From the NCBI GenBank assembly GCA_934572335.1, contig CAKTKU010000013.1, forward strand, positions 1 to 57,808: a stretch of DNA of 57,808 nucleotides. The letters run 5' to 3'. Shown one piece after another: positions 39,180 through 48,770 of this stretch (position 1 is the stretch's first letter; every line of letters begins with the position of its first letter). Under the pieces are notes generated by a model. The model was not told the DNA's origin. It made no database searches and was given only the letters and a program-made list of their open reading frames with translations. The translations under genes were made by a program, and so were the position numbers. The DNA is from an uncultured Oscillospiraceae bacterium. GTDB taxonomy: Bacteria; Bacillota; Clostridia; Oscillospirales; Oscillospiraceae.

Positions 39180-41785
39180 CCGCGCGCCTTTCTTTGCAGC
39201 TCAAAGAGGAGGTTCATCGCCTCTATGGGTGTGAGCGTGTTGAGGTCCGTCGTGCGCAGCTGTTCGCGTACCTCGTCCGCGCCGACGTCGGCAAGGGTGA
39301 TCTGGTCGTCATTGTCCGCGCCGCGCGCCGGGGCGAATGCCGCCGTGCCGCCGCTCTCAAGCTCTTTAAGATACCCCTTCGCCTTTGTGATTATCGCGTC
39401 GGGCAGCCCCGCGAGCTTTGCGACCTCAATGCCGTAGCTGTCGTCCGCCGCACCGGGGACGATCTTGCGCAGAAACACCAGTGTGCCGCCCTGCTTTTTC
39501 GCCGTGATGTTGTAGTTTCTCACGCCGGAGAGCTCCCCCTCCAGCGCGGAAAGCTCATGGTAGTGCGTGGCGAACATCGTCTTCGCGCCGAGCTTGCGCT
39601 TGTCCGCGCAGTATTCCACCACCGCCCGCGCGATCGCCATGCCGTCGAACGTCGACGTGCCGCGCCCGATCTCGTCGAGGATCAGCAGCGACGCGCCCGT
39701 CGCGTGGCGGATGATGTTTGCCATCTCGTTCATCTCCACCATGAATGTCGACTGCCCGGAGGCGAGGTCGTCCGACGCGCCGATGCGCGTGAACACCCGG
39801 TCGACAATGCCGACGGTGGCGCTCTTCGCCGGGACGAACGAGCCCATCTGCGCCATGAGCACGATGAGCGCCGTCTGGCGCATATATGTGGACTTACCGG
39901 CCATGTTCGGCCCCGTCACGATGGCGACGCGATCGGTCGTATCGTTGAGATGCGTGTCGTTCGGGACGAAGAGCACATCCTTCATGCTCTGCTCCACAAC
40001 AGGGTGACGTCCCTCGATTATGTTCAGATCGCGCGAGGCGTCGACCTCGGGCATGGTGTAGTTATTTTTCACTGCCGTCTCCGCGAGGGAGCACAGCGCG
40101 TCCAGCCGTGCCACGGCGTCCGAGGCGGACTGTATGCGCTCCACCCTGCCCGCGATGCTCAATCGAAGCTCGTTGAAGAAATCGAACTCCATCTGGTTTA
40201 TCCTGTCGCGCGAGGTGAGCAGCGTATTTTCAAGCTCCTTGAGCTCCTGCGTGAAGTAGCGCTCGTTGGAGACGAGCGTCTGTTTTCTTATATAATCCTC
40301 CGGGATGCTCGCGTCGCCCGCCGATTTGGGCACGTCGATATAATACCCGAACACGCGGTTGTAGCCGACCTTGAGCTTCTTTATGCCCGTGCGCTCCCGC
40401 TCGCGCTCCTCAAGCTTCGACACCATCTCCGCGCCGTTGTCGCGCACGTTTCTCAGCCGGTCCAGCTCCTCGGAGTACCCCGGACGGATGAAGCCGCCTT
40501 CGCGCACGGAAAACGGCGGCTCGTCGTCTATCTCGCGGTCGATCTCAAAGCGGATATCCTCAAGCGCGTCGAGCGCGGCAATGCTTTTGAGCTCCTGCGA
40601 GGTAAAGTGCGCCAGCAGCTCCCTAAGCTTGGGCAGGATGGCCGCGCAGTTGGAGAGCGTGCGGAGATCGCGCGCGCCCGCCGTGCCGTAGACACAGCGC
40701 CCCACGAGCCGCTGCATGTCGCTTATTTCCTTCAGCTGCACGATAAGCTCACCGCGCGCGACGTTGTCGCGCACAAGCTCATCCACTGCGGCAAGGCGGC
40801 GCTTTATCGCCACCGCCGACAAAAGCGGGCGCTCCACCCACGCGCGCAGCATGCGCCCGCCCATGGGCGTTTTCGTCTTGTCCAGCACCCAAAGAAGCGA
40901 CCCGCGCTTCTCGCCAGAGCGCAGAGACTCCGTCAGCTCAAGACTGCGCCGCGTCGTCCAGTCCAGCTCCATAAACCGCCCGCCGTAAAATACGTCCAGA
41001 CTGCGGATGTGCGAAATGTCGAACTTCTGCGTGTCGATGATGTACGAGAGCAGCGCGCCGGCCGCGCACACGGCGGCGGGCATATCGCCGATGCCGCTCT
41101 CGTCGATGCTGTTATAGCCGAACTGGCGGCACACCAGCGCCGCCGCAGGCATATAGTCAAAGCGCTTGCCCCCGGTCTCCAGCATCACGCCGAGCTTTTT
41201 GAGAAGAAAGTCGCGTATTGTCTGCTCCTCCTCCGCGCCGTGGCTCAGCACCGCCTCGCGCGGGGAAAAGCGCCCCAGCTCGTTGACGATGTGCCCCACC
41301 GCGTCCTCGCCGGAGAACGCCGCGCAGCAGAATTCGCCCGTGGAAATGTCGCAGAACGCCGCGCCGCTGCCGTCGGGACCGAGGTAGACCGAGCATATAT
41401 AGTTGCTCCGCTCGTCGACAAGCATGGAGCTGTCCGTGACCGTGCCGGGGGAGATGATGCGTATGACCTCCCGCTCCACAAGCCCCTTGGCGAGCGCGGG
41501 GTCCTCCATCTGCTCGCAGATGGCGACCTTGTACCCCTTTGCGATGAGCCGGGCGATGTACGCCTCGGCGCTGTGGTACGGCACGCCGCACATTGGCGTG
41601 CGCGCCTCGGGATCCTCCACGCCGCGGTCGCGCGTGGTGAGGGCGAGGTCAAGCTCGCGCGCGGCGAGCTTTGCGTCCTCGTCAAACATCTCGTAAAAAT
41701 CGCCCAGTCTGAAAAACAGCAGGCAATCCTTGTGCTTTTCCTTTATCTCGTTGTACTGCCGTTTCATCGGCGTGAGCTCAGCCAT
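39176..41785 (-). CDS. mutS: DNA mismatch repair protein MutS
   Basis: This encodes 869 residues, the normal length. The mismatch-binding Phe-x-Glu lies in FRLGDFYEMFDEDA. The ABC ATPase shows GPNMAGKSTYMRQ (Walker A), LASGQSTFMVEM (signature) and LLILDEIGRGTSTFDG (Walker B). It binds mispairs and recruits MutL. It follows miaB by 29 bases on the minus strand. Confidence 0.98.
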   Translation of the reverse strand: MAELTPMKRQYNEIKEKHKDCLLFFRLGDFYEMFDEDAKLAARELDLALTTRDRGVEDPEARTPMCGVPYHSAEAYIARLIAKGYKVAICEQMEDPALAKGLVEREVIRIISPGTVTDSSMLVDERSNYICSVYLGPDGSGAAFCDISTGEFCCAAFSGEDAVGHIVNELGRFSPREAVLSHGAEEEQTIRDFLLKKLGVMLETGGKRFDYMPAAALVCRQFGYNSIDESGIGDMPAAVCAAGALLSYIIDTQKFDISHIRSLDVFYGGRFMELDWTTRRSLELTESLRSGEKRGSLLWVLDKTKTPMGGRMLRAWVERPLLSAVAIKRRLAAVDELVRDNVARGELIVQLKEISDMQRLVGRCVYGTAGARDLRTLSNCAAILPKLRELLAHFTSQELKSIAALDALEDIRFEIDREIDDEPPFSVREGGFIRPGYSEELDRLRNVRDNGAEMVSKLEERERERTGIKKLKVGYNRVFGYYIDVPKSAGDASIPEDYIRKQTLVSNERYFTQELKELENTLLTSRDRINQMEFDFFNELRLSIAGRVERIQSASDAVARLDALCSLAETAVKNNYTMPEVDASRDLNIIEGRHPVVEQSMKDVLFVPNDTHLNDTTDRVAIVTGPNMAGKSTYMRQTALIVLMAQMGSFVPAKSATVGIVDRVFTRIGASDDLASGQSTFMVEMNEMANIIRHATGASLLILDEIGRGTSTFDGMAIARAVVEYCADKRKLGAKTMFATHYHELSALEGELSGVRNYNITAKKQGGTLVFLRKIVPGAADDSYGIEVAKLAGLPDAIITKAKGYLKELESGGTAAFAPARGADNDDQITLADVGADEVREQLRTTDLNTLTPIEAMNLLFELQRKARG

Positions 41786-41814
41786 TTTCCGACCTGCTTT
41801 CTATTTTTCTGTGG

Positions 41815-43230
41815 TTAGTTTTCTATCTCGCCGTAGAGCGCCCATGTGTTGCTCGCGGTTATCTTCACGTCTATGAATCTGCCTATCAGCGCCGGGTCGC
41901 CGTGCAGGTGGACGAGGCGTCCGCCGTTCGTGCGGCTGGAGAGGTTATATTCCTCCTTGCCCGTCTCCCCGTCGACGAGCACACGCACCGTCTTCCCCTC
42001 ATACTCGCGGTGCTTCTCGCCCGATATGCGGTTGGACACGTCCATGAGCGCGTCAAAGTGCCGCTGCTTCTCCTCGCGCGTATATGAGTCGGGCATCGTC
42101 GCGGCAGGGGTGCCGACGCGCTTGGAGTAGATGAATGTGAACATCGCGTCATAGCGCACAAGCTCGCAGAGGCTGAGCGTGTCGGCAAAGTCCTCCTCGC
42201 TCTCGCCGGGGAAGCCCACGATAATGTCGGTCGTGAGCACAAGATCGGGCATATAGCTTCTCGCAAGCTCCACCTGACGGATATACTTTTCGCGGTCATA
42301 GCTGCGGTTCATGCGGCGGAGTATCCTGTCGCTGCCCGACTGCACGGGAAGGTGCAGCTGGTGGGCGCAGTGCGTGCACTCCGCCATTGTTCTGAAGAGC
42401 TTTTCCGTCGCGTCCTTGGGATGGCTCGTCATGAAGCGGATGAGATAGTCGCCGGGTATTTTGTCGATCTCGCGGATGAGATCGGCAAAGTCCGTGTCCG
42501 TGCCGAGGTCGCGCCCGTAGGAGTTGACGTTCTGCCCTAAGAGCGTGATGTCCTTATACCCCGCCTCTATAAGCTCCCTCGCCTCGGCGACGACGTCCTC
42601 CGGTCTGCGTGAGCGCTCGCGCCCGCGGACATAGGGGACGATGCAGTACGTGCAGAAATTGTTGCACCCGTACATGATGGAAAGCCACGCCTTCACCCCG
42701 TCGGTGCGGCGCACGGGGATACCCTCGGCGACGCTGCCGTCGTCCTTCTCCGTGGCGAAAACGCGCTTGTGTCCGTCCATGGTGCGCAGCAGCAGCTCCG
42801 GGAAGCGCCAGAGCTCGTGCGGACCGAAGACGAGGTCGACCACGGGGTAGGACATTTTTATCTTCTGCGCCATATGCTCCTGCTGCACCATGCAGCCGCA
42901 CACCGCGACGATCTGCCCCGGCTTCGCCTTTTTTGCGTGCGTCAGCGCGCCGACGTTGCCCAGCACGCGCATTTCCGCGTGCTCGCGCACGGCGCAGGTG
43001 TTGACGACGATGATGTCCGCGGCGAACTCATCCTCCGTGAAGCCGCAGCCCATCTCCGCCAGATACCCGCGCAGCTTCTCGCTGTCCGCCTCGTTCTGCT
43101 GGCAGCCGTAGGTGTCCACCATCGCAAGCTTCGTCACGCCCTCGCGGGCATTGCGCTCGGCAATGGCGCGGCATATGTCCTCCTGCTTTTTTATCTCCGC
43201 TATGTCTATTACTTTTCTTTCGTAGCTCAT
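41815..43230 (-). CDS. miaB: tRNA-2-methylthio-N6-dimethylallyladenosine synthase MiaB
   Basis: This encodes 471 residues with AGGAAAG upstream. The N-terminal UPF0004 domain (TYGCQQNEADSE, VNTCAVREHAEMR, GCMVQQE) holds the auxiliary Fe-S cluster. The radical SAM core has the CxxxCxxC in YGCNNFCTYCIVPYVRGRE. A TRAM domain ends the protein. It adds the methylthio group to i6A37 made by MiaA, whose gene lies across the divergent promoter. Confidence 0.97.
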   Translation of the reverse strand: MSYERKVIDIAEIKKQEDICRAIAERNAREGVTKLAMVDTYGCQQNEADSEKLRGYLAEMGCGFTEDEFAADIIVVNTCAVREHAEMRVLGNVGALTHAKKAKPGQIVAVCGCMVQQEHMAQKIKMSYPVVDLVFGPHELWRFPELLLRTMDGHKRVFATEKDDGSVAEGIPVRRTDGVKAWLSIMYGCNNFCTYCIVPYVRGRERSRRPEDVVAEARELIEAGYKDITLLGQNVNSYGRDLGTDTDFADLIREIDKIPGDYLIRFMTSHPKDATEKLFRTMAECTHCAHQLHLPVQSGSDRILRRMNRSYDREKYIRQVELARSYMPDLVLTTDIIVGFPGESEEDFADTLSLCELVRYDAMFTFIYSKRVGTPAATMPDSYTREEKQRHFDALMDVSNRISGEKHREYEGKTVRVLVDGETGKEEYNLSSRTNGGRLVHLHGDPALIGRFIDVKITASNTWALYGEIEN

Positions 43231-43302
43231 TGTGTTTTATCTTTCCTTGAATCGTTATATCGCATTTCAGATGTTCAGCATTTTATTTTAACATAATAGT
43301 TA

Positions 43303-43331
43303 TGGATTTTTCAACAAGTTTACGATATAAT
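43303..43331 (+). promoter_or_regulatory. Promoter of mutL-miaA-hfq
   Basis: TGGATT at 43303-43308, a 17-base spacer and a perfect TATAAT at 43326-43331. It drives the plus-strand half of the divergent miaB/mutL pair. Confidence 0.5.
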
Positions 43332-43372
43332 ATTCTCTCTTACAGAGCAGATAGATTTTAGGAGCTTTATAT

Positions 43373-45304
43373 ATGGCAGTTATAAACGTACTGTCCCCCC
43401 ATGTGGCGGACATGATAGCCGCGGGCGAGGTCGTCGAGCGTCCGGCGTCAGTGGTGAAAGAGCTGATGGAAAACTCCTTCGACGCGGGCGCAAAGAACGT
43501 GACCGTGGAGATACGCGGCGGCGGGGCGACCTACATCCGCGTGACGGACGACGGTGTCGGCATGGCGAGCGAGGACGCGGGCGTGGCGTTTCTGCGCCAC
43601 GCGACCAGCAAGCTGCACGATGAGCGCGGGCTGGAGGCGATAAGCACGATGGGCTTTCGCGGCGAGGCTCTCGCGGCGATCTCCGCCGTGTCGCGCATAG
43701 AACTGAGAACGCGCCTGCGCGGCACGGACGAGGGCACGCTCGTCACGCTCGACGGCGGGGACATACAGGACATGACCCCCTGCGGCTGCCCGGAGGGGAC
43801 GACCATGATCGTCCGCGACCTTTTCTACAACACCCCCGCGCGGCTGAAATTCCTCAAGTCCGACAGGAGCGAGGCCTCCGCCTGCACTCTCGCGGCCCTG
43901 CGCTGCGCGCTCGGCCGTCCGGAGGTCTCCGTGCGGTTTATCCGAGACGGCAGCGAGGAATTCTTCTCCCCCGGCGACGGGCGGCCCGACTCCTGCGCGT
44001 ATTCCCTGCTGGGGCGGGAGCTCGCCTCCACGCTGCTGGAGATCACGAGCGAGGACGACGGCGTGCGCGTGCACGGGTTCGTGTCCTCCCCCTCCGCCGG
44101 GCGCGGCAGCCGCGGCGCGCAGTATTTCTTCTGCAACGGGCGCTTCATCAAGTCCGCGCTGCTGCAGGCGGCGGTGGAGCAGGCATATAAAAACACCCTC
44201 CTCACCGGGCGCTACCCCGCGTGCGTGATATATCTCGAGCTCGGCTGCGGCAGCGTGGATGTGAACGTCCATCCCGCAAAGACGGAGGTCAAGTTCTCCT
44301 ACGAGAAAAAGGTGTTCGACCTTGTGTACCACGCGGCGCTCTACGCCCTCTCCGGCGAGAGCCGTACGGGCGTCACCGTGACGGGCAAGCCTGTCGAGCG
44401 CCCCGCAGTCAGGGCTGACATTACAGAAAAGCCCGCCGCCGATACGGGCTTTACTGCGAAACCCGCCGTTCCCCCGCTCTCCCGCGCCGCTGTACAGGAG
44501 GAGCGCCCTGCCGCGCCTGTCAGGCATGACGATGCCCCGGCGCACCGCGCGCCGTCCGGCGGCGGATTGAGCGGCTTTATGAGCCAGGATGTGCCGTATC
44601 AGACGCGCATCGACCTCGCCCCGCCCCGTTTTTCGACGGCGAACGACACGAAAAGCGTTGATACGACTGTTTCCGAGCCCATTTTAAACCAACAGCCTGT
44701 TGAAAAACCTGTGCAAAATGTTGAAAGCTTTCCCGTGCCTGACCACAAGATAGTGGGTGAGGCTCTGAAGACCTACATCATCGTGGAGGTCGGGGAGGAG
44801 CTTATATGGATAGACAAGCACGCCGCGCACGAGCGCATAATATTTGACCGCCTCAAGACCCAGACCGGCGAGATCATGAGCCAGCGGCTCCTCGCCCCGG
44901 TGACGCTCCGCCTCGACGGGGAGAGCATGGAGCTTATAGAGAAAAACGCGGAGCTGCTCTCCGCGCTCGGCTTTGAGCTGGACGCCTTCGGCGAGCGGGA
45001 GTACATCCTGCGCGCGCTCCCGGCGGATATGCTGCCCGGCGACGCGGCAGCGGCGGTGGAGGAGATATGCGAAAAGCTCCGCCGCGGGAAGAATCTCAGC
45101 GCGGCGGACGCGCGCGATGAGATACTGCACACGGTTGCGTGCAAGGCGGCGATAAAGGCCGGGTGGGACACGGACCCGCGCGAGCTTGAGCGCATCGCGG
45201 AGGCGGTGCTCTCCGGGCGGGTGAAATACTGCCCGCACGGGCGGCCGGTCTCCATCACGATGACGCGCCGCGATCTCGACAAGCAGTTCAAGAGGATCGT
45301 GTGA
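43373..45304 (+). CDS. mutL: DNA mismatch repair protein MutL
   Basis: This encodes 643 residues with AGGAG upstream. It is a GHKL ATPase: ELMENSFDAGA, TDDGVGMAS and GFRGEALAAIS. A disordered Pro/Ala linker spans residues ~345-455. The C-terminal domain carries DKHAAHERIIFD where endonuclease MutL proteins have DQHA-x2-E-x4-E; the Gln is Lys and the last Glu is Asp. ACKAAIKAG and CPHGRP remain, so nicking activity is likely but not certain. It overlaps miaA. Confidence 0.97.
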   Translation: MAVINVLSPHVADMIAAGEVVERPASVVKELMENSFDAGAKNVTVEIRGGGATYIRVTDDGVGMASEDAGVAFLRHATSKLHDERGLEAISTMGFRGEALAAISAVSRIELRTRLRGTDEGTLVTLDGGDIQDMTPCGCPEGTTMIVRDLFYNTPARLKFLKSDRSEASACTLAALRCALGRPEVSVRFIRDGSEEFFSPGDGRPDSCAYSLLGRELASTLLEITSEDDGVRVHGFVSSPSAGRGSRGAQYFFCNGRFIKSALLQAAVEQAYKNTLLTGRYPACVIYLELGCGSVDVNVHPAKTEVKFSYEKKVFDLVYHAALYALSGESRTGVTVTGKPVERPAVRADITEKPAADTGFTAKPAVPPLSRAAVQEERPAAPVRHDDAPAHRAPSGGGLSGFMSQDVPYQTRIDLAPPRFSTANDTKSVDTTVSEPILNQQPVEKPVQNVESFPVPDHKIVGEALKTYIIVEVGEELIWIDKHAAHERIIFDRLKTQTGEIMSQRLLAPVTLRLDGESMELIEKNAELLSALGFELDAFGEREYILRALPADMLPGDAAAAVEEICEKLRRGKNLSAADARDEILHTVACKAAIKAGWDTDPRELERIAEAVLSGRVKYCPHGRPVSITMTRRDLDKQFKRIV

Positions 45305-46248
45305 TGGCGGGCAATGTCATTGTCATCGCGGGTCCCACCGCGTCCGGGAAAACGGCGCTCTCCGTCGCGCTTGCAAAGGAGCTGGGGGGCGAGATCGTCT
45401 CTGCCGACTCCATGCAGGTCTACCGCGGCATGGACATAGGCACGGCGAAGGCGACGGCGGCGGAGCAGCGCGAGGCCGCGCACCATATGCTCGACGTCGC
45501 CGACCCCGGCGAGGCGTATTCCGCCGCGCGTTACGTGGACGAGGCGGCAGAGTGCTGCGGGGATATACTCGCGCGCGGAAGGCTGCCGGTCATTACGGGC
45601 GGCACGGGGCTGTATATTGATTCTCTCCTCTCCGGGCGGAGCTTTGCCGACACTGAGGACAGCCGCGAGCTGCGCGATGCGCTTTCGCGCGAATACGACG
45701 AGCGCGGCGGCGCGGCCATGCTGGAAAAGCTGCGCCAAATCGACCCCCAGCGCGCCGCGATCCTCGCCGCGCCTGATAAGCGCCGCATAGTCCGCGCGCT
45801 GGAGATATACGCCCTCACGGGCGAGACCGCCACCGCGCACGACGAGGCCACGCGCGCCCTCCCGCCGCGCTACAACGCGGCGCGCATCGTCCTCTGCTAC
45901 GCTGACCGCGCGCGGCAGTATGCCATGATAGATTCCCGCGTGGACAAAATGATGCGCGACGGGCTTTTTGACGAGGTATCGCGGCTGCTCGCGGACGGCG
46001 TTCCGCCGGAGGCGACGGCGATGCAGGCGATAGGCTATAAGGAGACCGCCGCGGCCCTGCGCGGAGAGATAACGGCGCACGAGGCCGTCACGCTCATCAA
46101 GCAGAACTCCCGCCGCTACGCGAAACGGCAGCTGACGTGGTTCCGCCGCTGGGAGGACGCACTCTGGATCCGCTGGGACGATGAGCCGGATTTTCTCGCG
46201 GCACGACAGATTTCGACAGATTTTATACACCGCCGGGGTATATCATAG
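45304..46248 (+). CDS. miaA: tRNA dimethylallyltransferase MiaA
   Basis: This encodes 314 residues from the ATG at 45304 (TGATG with the mutL stop). P-loop IAGPTASGKTALSVAL, then SADSMQVYRGMDIGTAKAT, TGGTGLYIDSLLSG and the Arg/Lys-rich RRYAKRQLTWFRRW are all family motifs. It transfers dimethylallyl to A37 of tRNAs reading U-starting codons, and MiaB acts on the product. Confidence 0.97.
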   Translation: MAGNVIVIAGPTASGKTALSVALAKELGGEIVSADSMQVYRGMDIGTAKATAAEQREAAHHMLDVADPGEAYSAARYVDEAAECCGDILARGRLPVITGGTGLYIDSLLSGRSFADTEDSRELRDALSREYDERGGAAMLEKLRQIDPQRAAILAAPDKRRIVRALEIYALTGETATAHDEATRALPPRYNAARIVLCYADRARQYAMIDSRVDKMMRDGLFDEVSRLLADGVPPEATAMQAIGYKETAAALRGEITAHEAVTLIKQNSRRYAKRQLTWFRRWEDALWIRWDDEPDFLAARQISTDFIHRRGIS

Positions 46249-46339
46249 TATACCGCGGGGACGGCTCTGCCGCTCCCGTAAATACATAAAGGGAAGCGGC
46301 TTCAGATCAGACCGCTTCAGAGAAAAGGAGTTGGCTTAT

Positions 46340-46573
46340 ATGCAGAAAACGCAGATTCTCCAGGACAGTTTCCTCAGTCAGGTGTGCCGTGACAAGCTTC
46401 AGGTGACGGTGTTCCTCATGAACGGCTTTCAGATGCACGGTGTGATCACGGGCTTTGATTGCTTCACCGTCGCTCTCGAATCCGAGGGCAGACCGCAGCT
46501 TATCTATAAGCACGCGATCTCCACCGTCGTGCCGCCCAAGGGGTTCGAGCTGGAGCTGGAGCAGGAAGCATAA
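46340..46573 (+). CDS. hfq: RNA-binding protein Hfq
   Basis: This encodes 77 residues from the ATG at 46340 with AAAGGAG upstream. Sm1 (LQVTVFLMNGFQMHGVITGFDCFTVAL) and Sm2 (LIYKHAISTVVP) are typical; the proximal-face Lys-His is KHAIS. It is a hexameric RNA chaperone. A hairpin (GAAGCGG / CCGCTTC, 46293-46318) lies in its leader after miaA. Its presence makes the small RNA proposed at 24226 more plausible. Confidence 0.97.
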   Translation: MQKTQILQDSFLSQVCRDKLQVTVFLMNGFQMHGVITGFDCFTVALESEGRPQLIYKHAISTVVPPKGFELELEQEA

Positions 46574-46574
46574 G

Positions 46575-47252
46575 TTGCGCCGCGACGCCGCTTTCACGGG
46601 GCTGGTGGTGTCGGTGCTGTTCGCGGCGGTGTGCGCCTATGTGCTGGCGCACTTCTCCGCCGGTGGCGGCACCCTCGCCGTCTATGCGCCGGACGGGGAC
46701 ACCGGGCGCGCCGTGAGCGCGCGCAGCACGCAGATCATGCTCACGGGCGTTGCCGTGCGGCGCGAGAGCGTCGTCTCCGGGTCGTCCTCCGCCGCGTGGT
46801 CGGCGGAGGACGGCAAGCGCCTCCCCGCGGGAGGCGCTGCTGCTGTGTTCGCCTCGGGCGATGTCGCTCAGGCGGCACGCTCCGCGGTCTTCTGCGCAGA
46901 CACGGACGGGTATGAGTACCTCTCTCCATTCGCGCTTGAGGAGCTGTCTGTTGACACGGTGGAGGCACTGCTCGCGTCCGAGCCGAGGGAGTACCCCGGC
47001 GCGGCGGGCCGTCTTGTCGAGGGGTTCGAGTGGTATTATGCCGCGCTCGCCGACAGCGGCGCGAAAGCACTTGAGTGCAGGGAGTATGAGCTAACGTTCG
47101 ACGGCGCGGATGCGTCGCCCGTGACCGCGCGGCTCATCGCCGCGGACTCCTCCGGCGCGAAGACGGCACTGCTCTTTCGCATAACGGCGCAGGACGCGGC
47201 GCTGCTGCACCTGCGGTTTTGTTCCGCCGCGCTCACACCGCGCGGGGAATGA
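46575..47252 (+). CDS. Membrane-anchored extracytoplasmic protein
   Basis: This encodes 225 residues. The start is probably the TTG at 46575, 1 base after the hfq stop, with AGGAAG 6 bases before it. One N-terminal membrane helix (AFTGLVVSVLFAAVCAYVLAHF) is followed by an outside domain of beta-strand character (STQIMLTGVAVRRESVVSG), which recalls the HlyD-adaptor-like proteins seen beside ylmE in Clostridia. No pore partner is encoded here. The gene is GC-richer than its neighbours and lies at the head of the cell-division block. Confidence 0.7.
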   Translation: MRRDAAFTGLVVSVLFAAVCAYVLAHFSAGGGTLAVYAPDGDTGRAVSARSTQIMLTGVAVRRESVVSGSSSAAWSAEDGKRLPAGGAAAVFASGDVAQAARSAVFCADTDGYEYLSPFALEELSVDTVEALLASEPREYPGAAGRLVEGFEWYYAALADSGAKALECREYELTFDGADASPVTARLIAADSSGAKTALLFRITAQDAALLHLRFCSAALTPRGE

Positions 47253-47291
47253 TAAAGGCATTTATACATGGTCATTGGAGGGATAGAGACA

Positions 47292-47996
47292 ATGAGCATT
47301 TCGGATAACGTGGCGCTGGCAAAGAGAAATATCGCCCTCGCCGCGGAGCGCGCCGGACGCCGCGCGGAGGATATTTACCTCGTCGGCGCGACGAAGATGA
47401 ACGATGCCGCGCGCGTGCGCGAGGCAATCGCGGCGGGGCTTCCCATCTGCGGGGAGAACCGCGTGCAGGAGCTTGTGCAGAAAAACGCCGAGCACGCATA
47501 TGACGGCGCGGCGCTGCACTTTATCGGGCATCTGCAAAAAAACAAGGTCAGGCACGTGGTGGGCGCGGTGTCGCTCATTCACAGTGTGGACAGCCTTGAG
47601 CTGATGTACTGCATAGGCCGCACCGCCGAGGCGCGCGGGCTCACGCAGGATATTCTGCTGGAGGTGAACATCGGCGCGGAGGAGGCAAAATCCGGCTTTG
47701 CACCCGGGGATATACCCGCCGCGCTCGCCCATGCATCGGCAGTAAAGGGAATTTTTGTCCGCGGATTGATGGCCATCCCCCCGATTTGCGCCGACGGCGA
47801 AGAAAATCGGCCATATTTTAAGCTCATGAATCAGCTTTTTATTGACAATAGCGAAAAAAAATACGATAATGTATCTATGGACTTTTTGTCCATGGGTATG
47901 AGCGGAGATTACATGACCGCCATAGACTGCGGCGCCAACATGGTTCGTTTGGGCACCGCTATCTTCGGCGCGCGCAATTACGCCAAGGCGGACTGA
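47292..47996 (+). CDS. ylmE: YggS/YlmE-family pyridoxal phosphate homeostasis protein
   Basis: This encodes 234 residues from the ATG at 47292 with GGAGGG upstream. It is an alanine-racemase-like barrel: PLP Lys in VGATKMNDAARV, then GENRVQELVQK, HFIGHLQKNKV, VNIGAEEAKSGF, GLMAIPP and SMGMSGDYMTAI. It balances PLP pools and has no known catalytic turnover. Position before sepF is the standard Firmicutes order. Confidence 0.94.
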   Translation: MSISDNVALAKRNIALAAERAGRRAEDIYLVGATKMNDAARVREAIAAGLPICGENRVQELVQKNAEHAYDGAALHFIGHLQKNKVRHVVGAVSLIHSVDSLELMYCIGRTAEARGLTQDILLEVNIGAEEAKSGFAPGDIPAALAHASAVKGIFVRGLMAIPPICADGEENRPYFKLMNQLFIDNSEKKYDNVSMDFLSMGMSGDYMTAIDCGANMVRLGTAIFGARNYAKAD

Positions 47997-48019
47997 CCCG
48001 CCGCGCGCACGGAGCTGAC

Positions 48020-48090
48020 AGCAGGGTCTATATCCGCACTTGGTGTCTATACGACCACACGGGGCATATCCCCGCGCGACCCTGCCGAGG
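48020..48090 (+). other. Structured leader before sepF
   Basis: GCAGGGT at the start pairs with ACCCTGC at the end, and an internal GGGGCATATCCCC hairpin lies between. It may be a leader structure in the ylmE-sepF mRNA. Confidence 0.35.
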
Positions 48091-48119
48091 ATCATTACGA
48101 CTTTGGAGGCACTTACTTC

Positions 48120-48728
48120 ATGGGTTTCATGGACGAACTTAGAAAGCTCACTCAGCCTTACGATGATGAGGATGATTTTTTTGAGGGCGCGGACGCGCAG
48201 TATAAGCCGCAGCCGCAGACCCCCGCACAGGCTCAGCCCGCCAGCCGCGAGCAGGCGCTTTTTGAAAGCAGCTTTGCCGAGACGCCGCAGTCTCAGCCCC
48301 AGCCGCAGCGCCGCCCCCAGCAGAAGCCCCAGATAACAAAGCCCGCCGTGAAGGCGCAGGCTCAGCCCACGCAGGGCGACGGAAGTCTCTTCGGCAACTT
48401 CGGCAAGAAGCAGCCCGCCCAGCCCAAGCAGGGGCGCGTGAGCTTCGGCGGCAAGGAGTCGCAGGTCATTCTCTTTTCCCCCAAGACCTTTGACGAGGCG
48501 GGGGAGATCGTCAACCACATCCGCGCCAACCGCTCCGTCGTAATGACGCTGGAGGGGCTGCCCGGCGACACGGCAAGGCGGCTGCTCGACTTTATATCCG
48601 GTATTGCCTATGCGCTGCAGGGTAAAATAACCCCTGTCTCCGCAAAGACATATTTCGTCACCCCGCAGAACGTCGACATTCTCGGCGCGCAGGGCGACGG
48701 GCCCGTCAGCGGCGGGCAGTATCTTTGA
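48120..48728 (+). CDS. sepF: Cell division protein SepF
   Basis: This encodes 202 residues with GGAGG upstream. An N-terminal amphipathic membrane-binding helix (MGFMDELRKLTQ) is followed by a Gln/Pro-rich disordered stretch (~residues 30-100) and the SepF core VILFSPKTFDEAGEIVNHIRANRSVVM, LEGLPGDTARRLLDFISGIAYALQG, ending in FVTPQNVDI. It forms rings that tether and align FtsZ. Disorder is longer than in B. subtilis SepF (about 150 residues). Confidence 0.95.
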   Translation: MGFMDELRKLTQPYDDEDDFFEGADAQYKPQPQTPAQAQPASREQALFESSFAETPQSQPQPQRRPQQKPQITKPAVKAQAQPTQGDGSLFGNFGKKQPAQPKQGRVSFGGKESQVILFSPKTFDEAGEIVNHIRANRSVVMTLEGLPGDTARRLLDFISGIAYALQGKITPVSAKTYFVTPQNVDILGAQGDGPVSGGQYL

Positions 48729-48770
48729 AAGCTCTGTTCATAGGAAGCTGCAAAACATTTGCACGCCCTA

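Noticed and set aside
39194..41818. 874-residue open frame on the plus strand opposite mutS
   Set aside because: Arg/His/Ala/Val-rich antisense frame of a GC-rich gene; no motif. MutS on the minus strand is complete.
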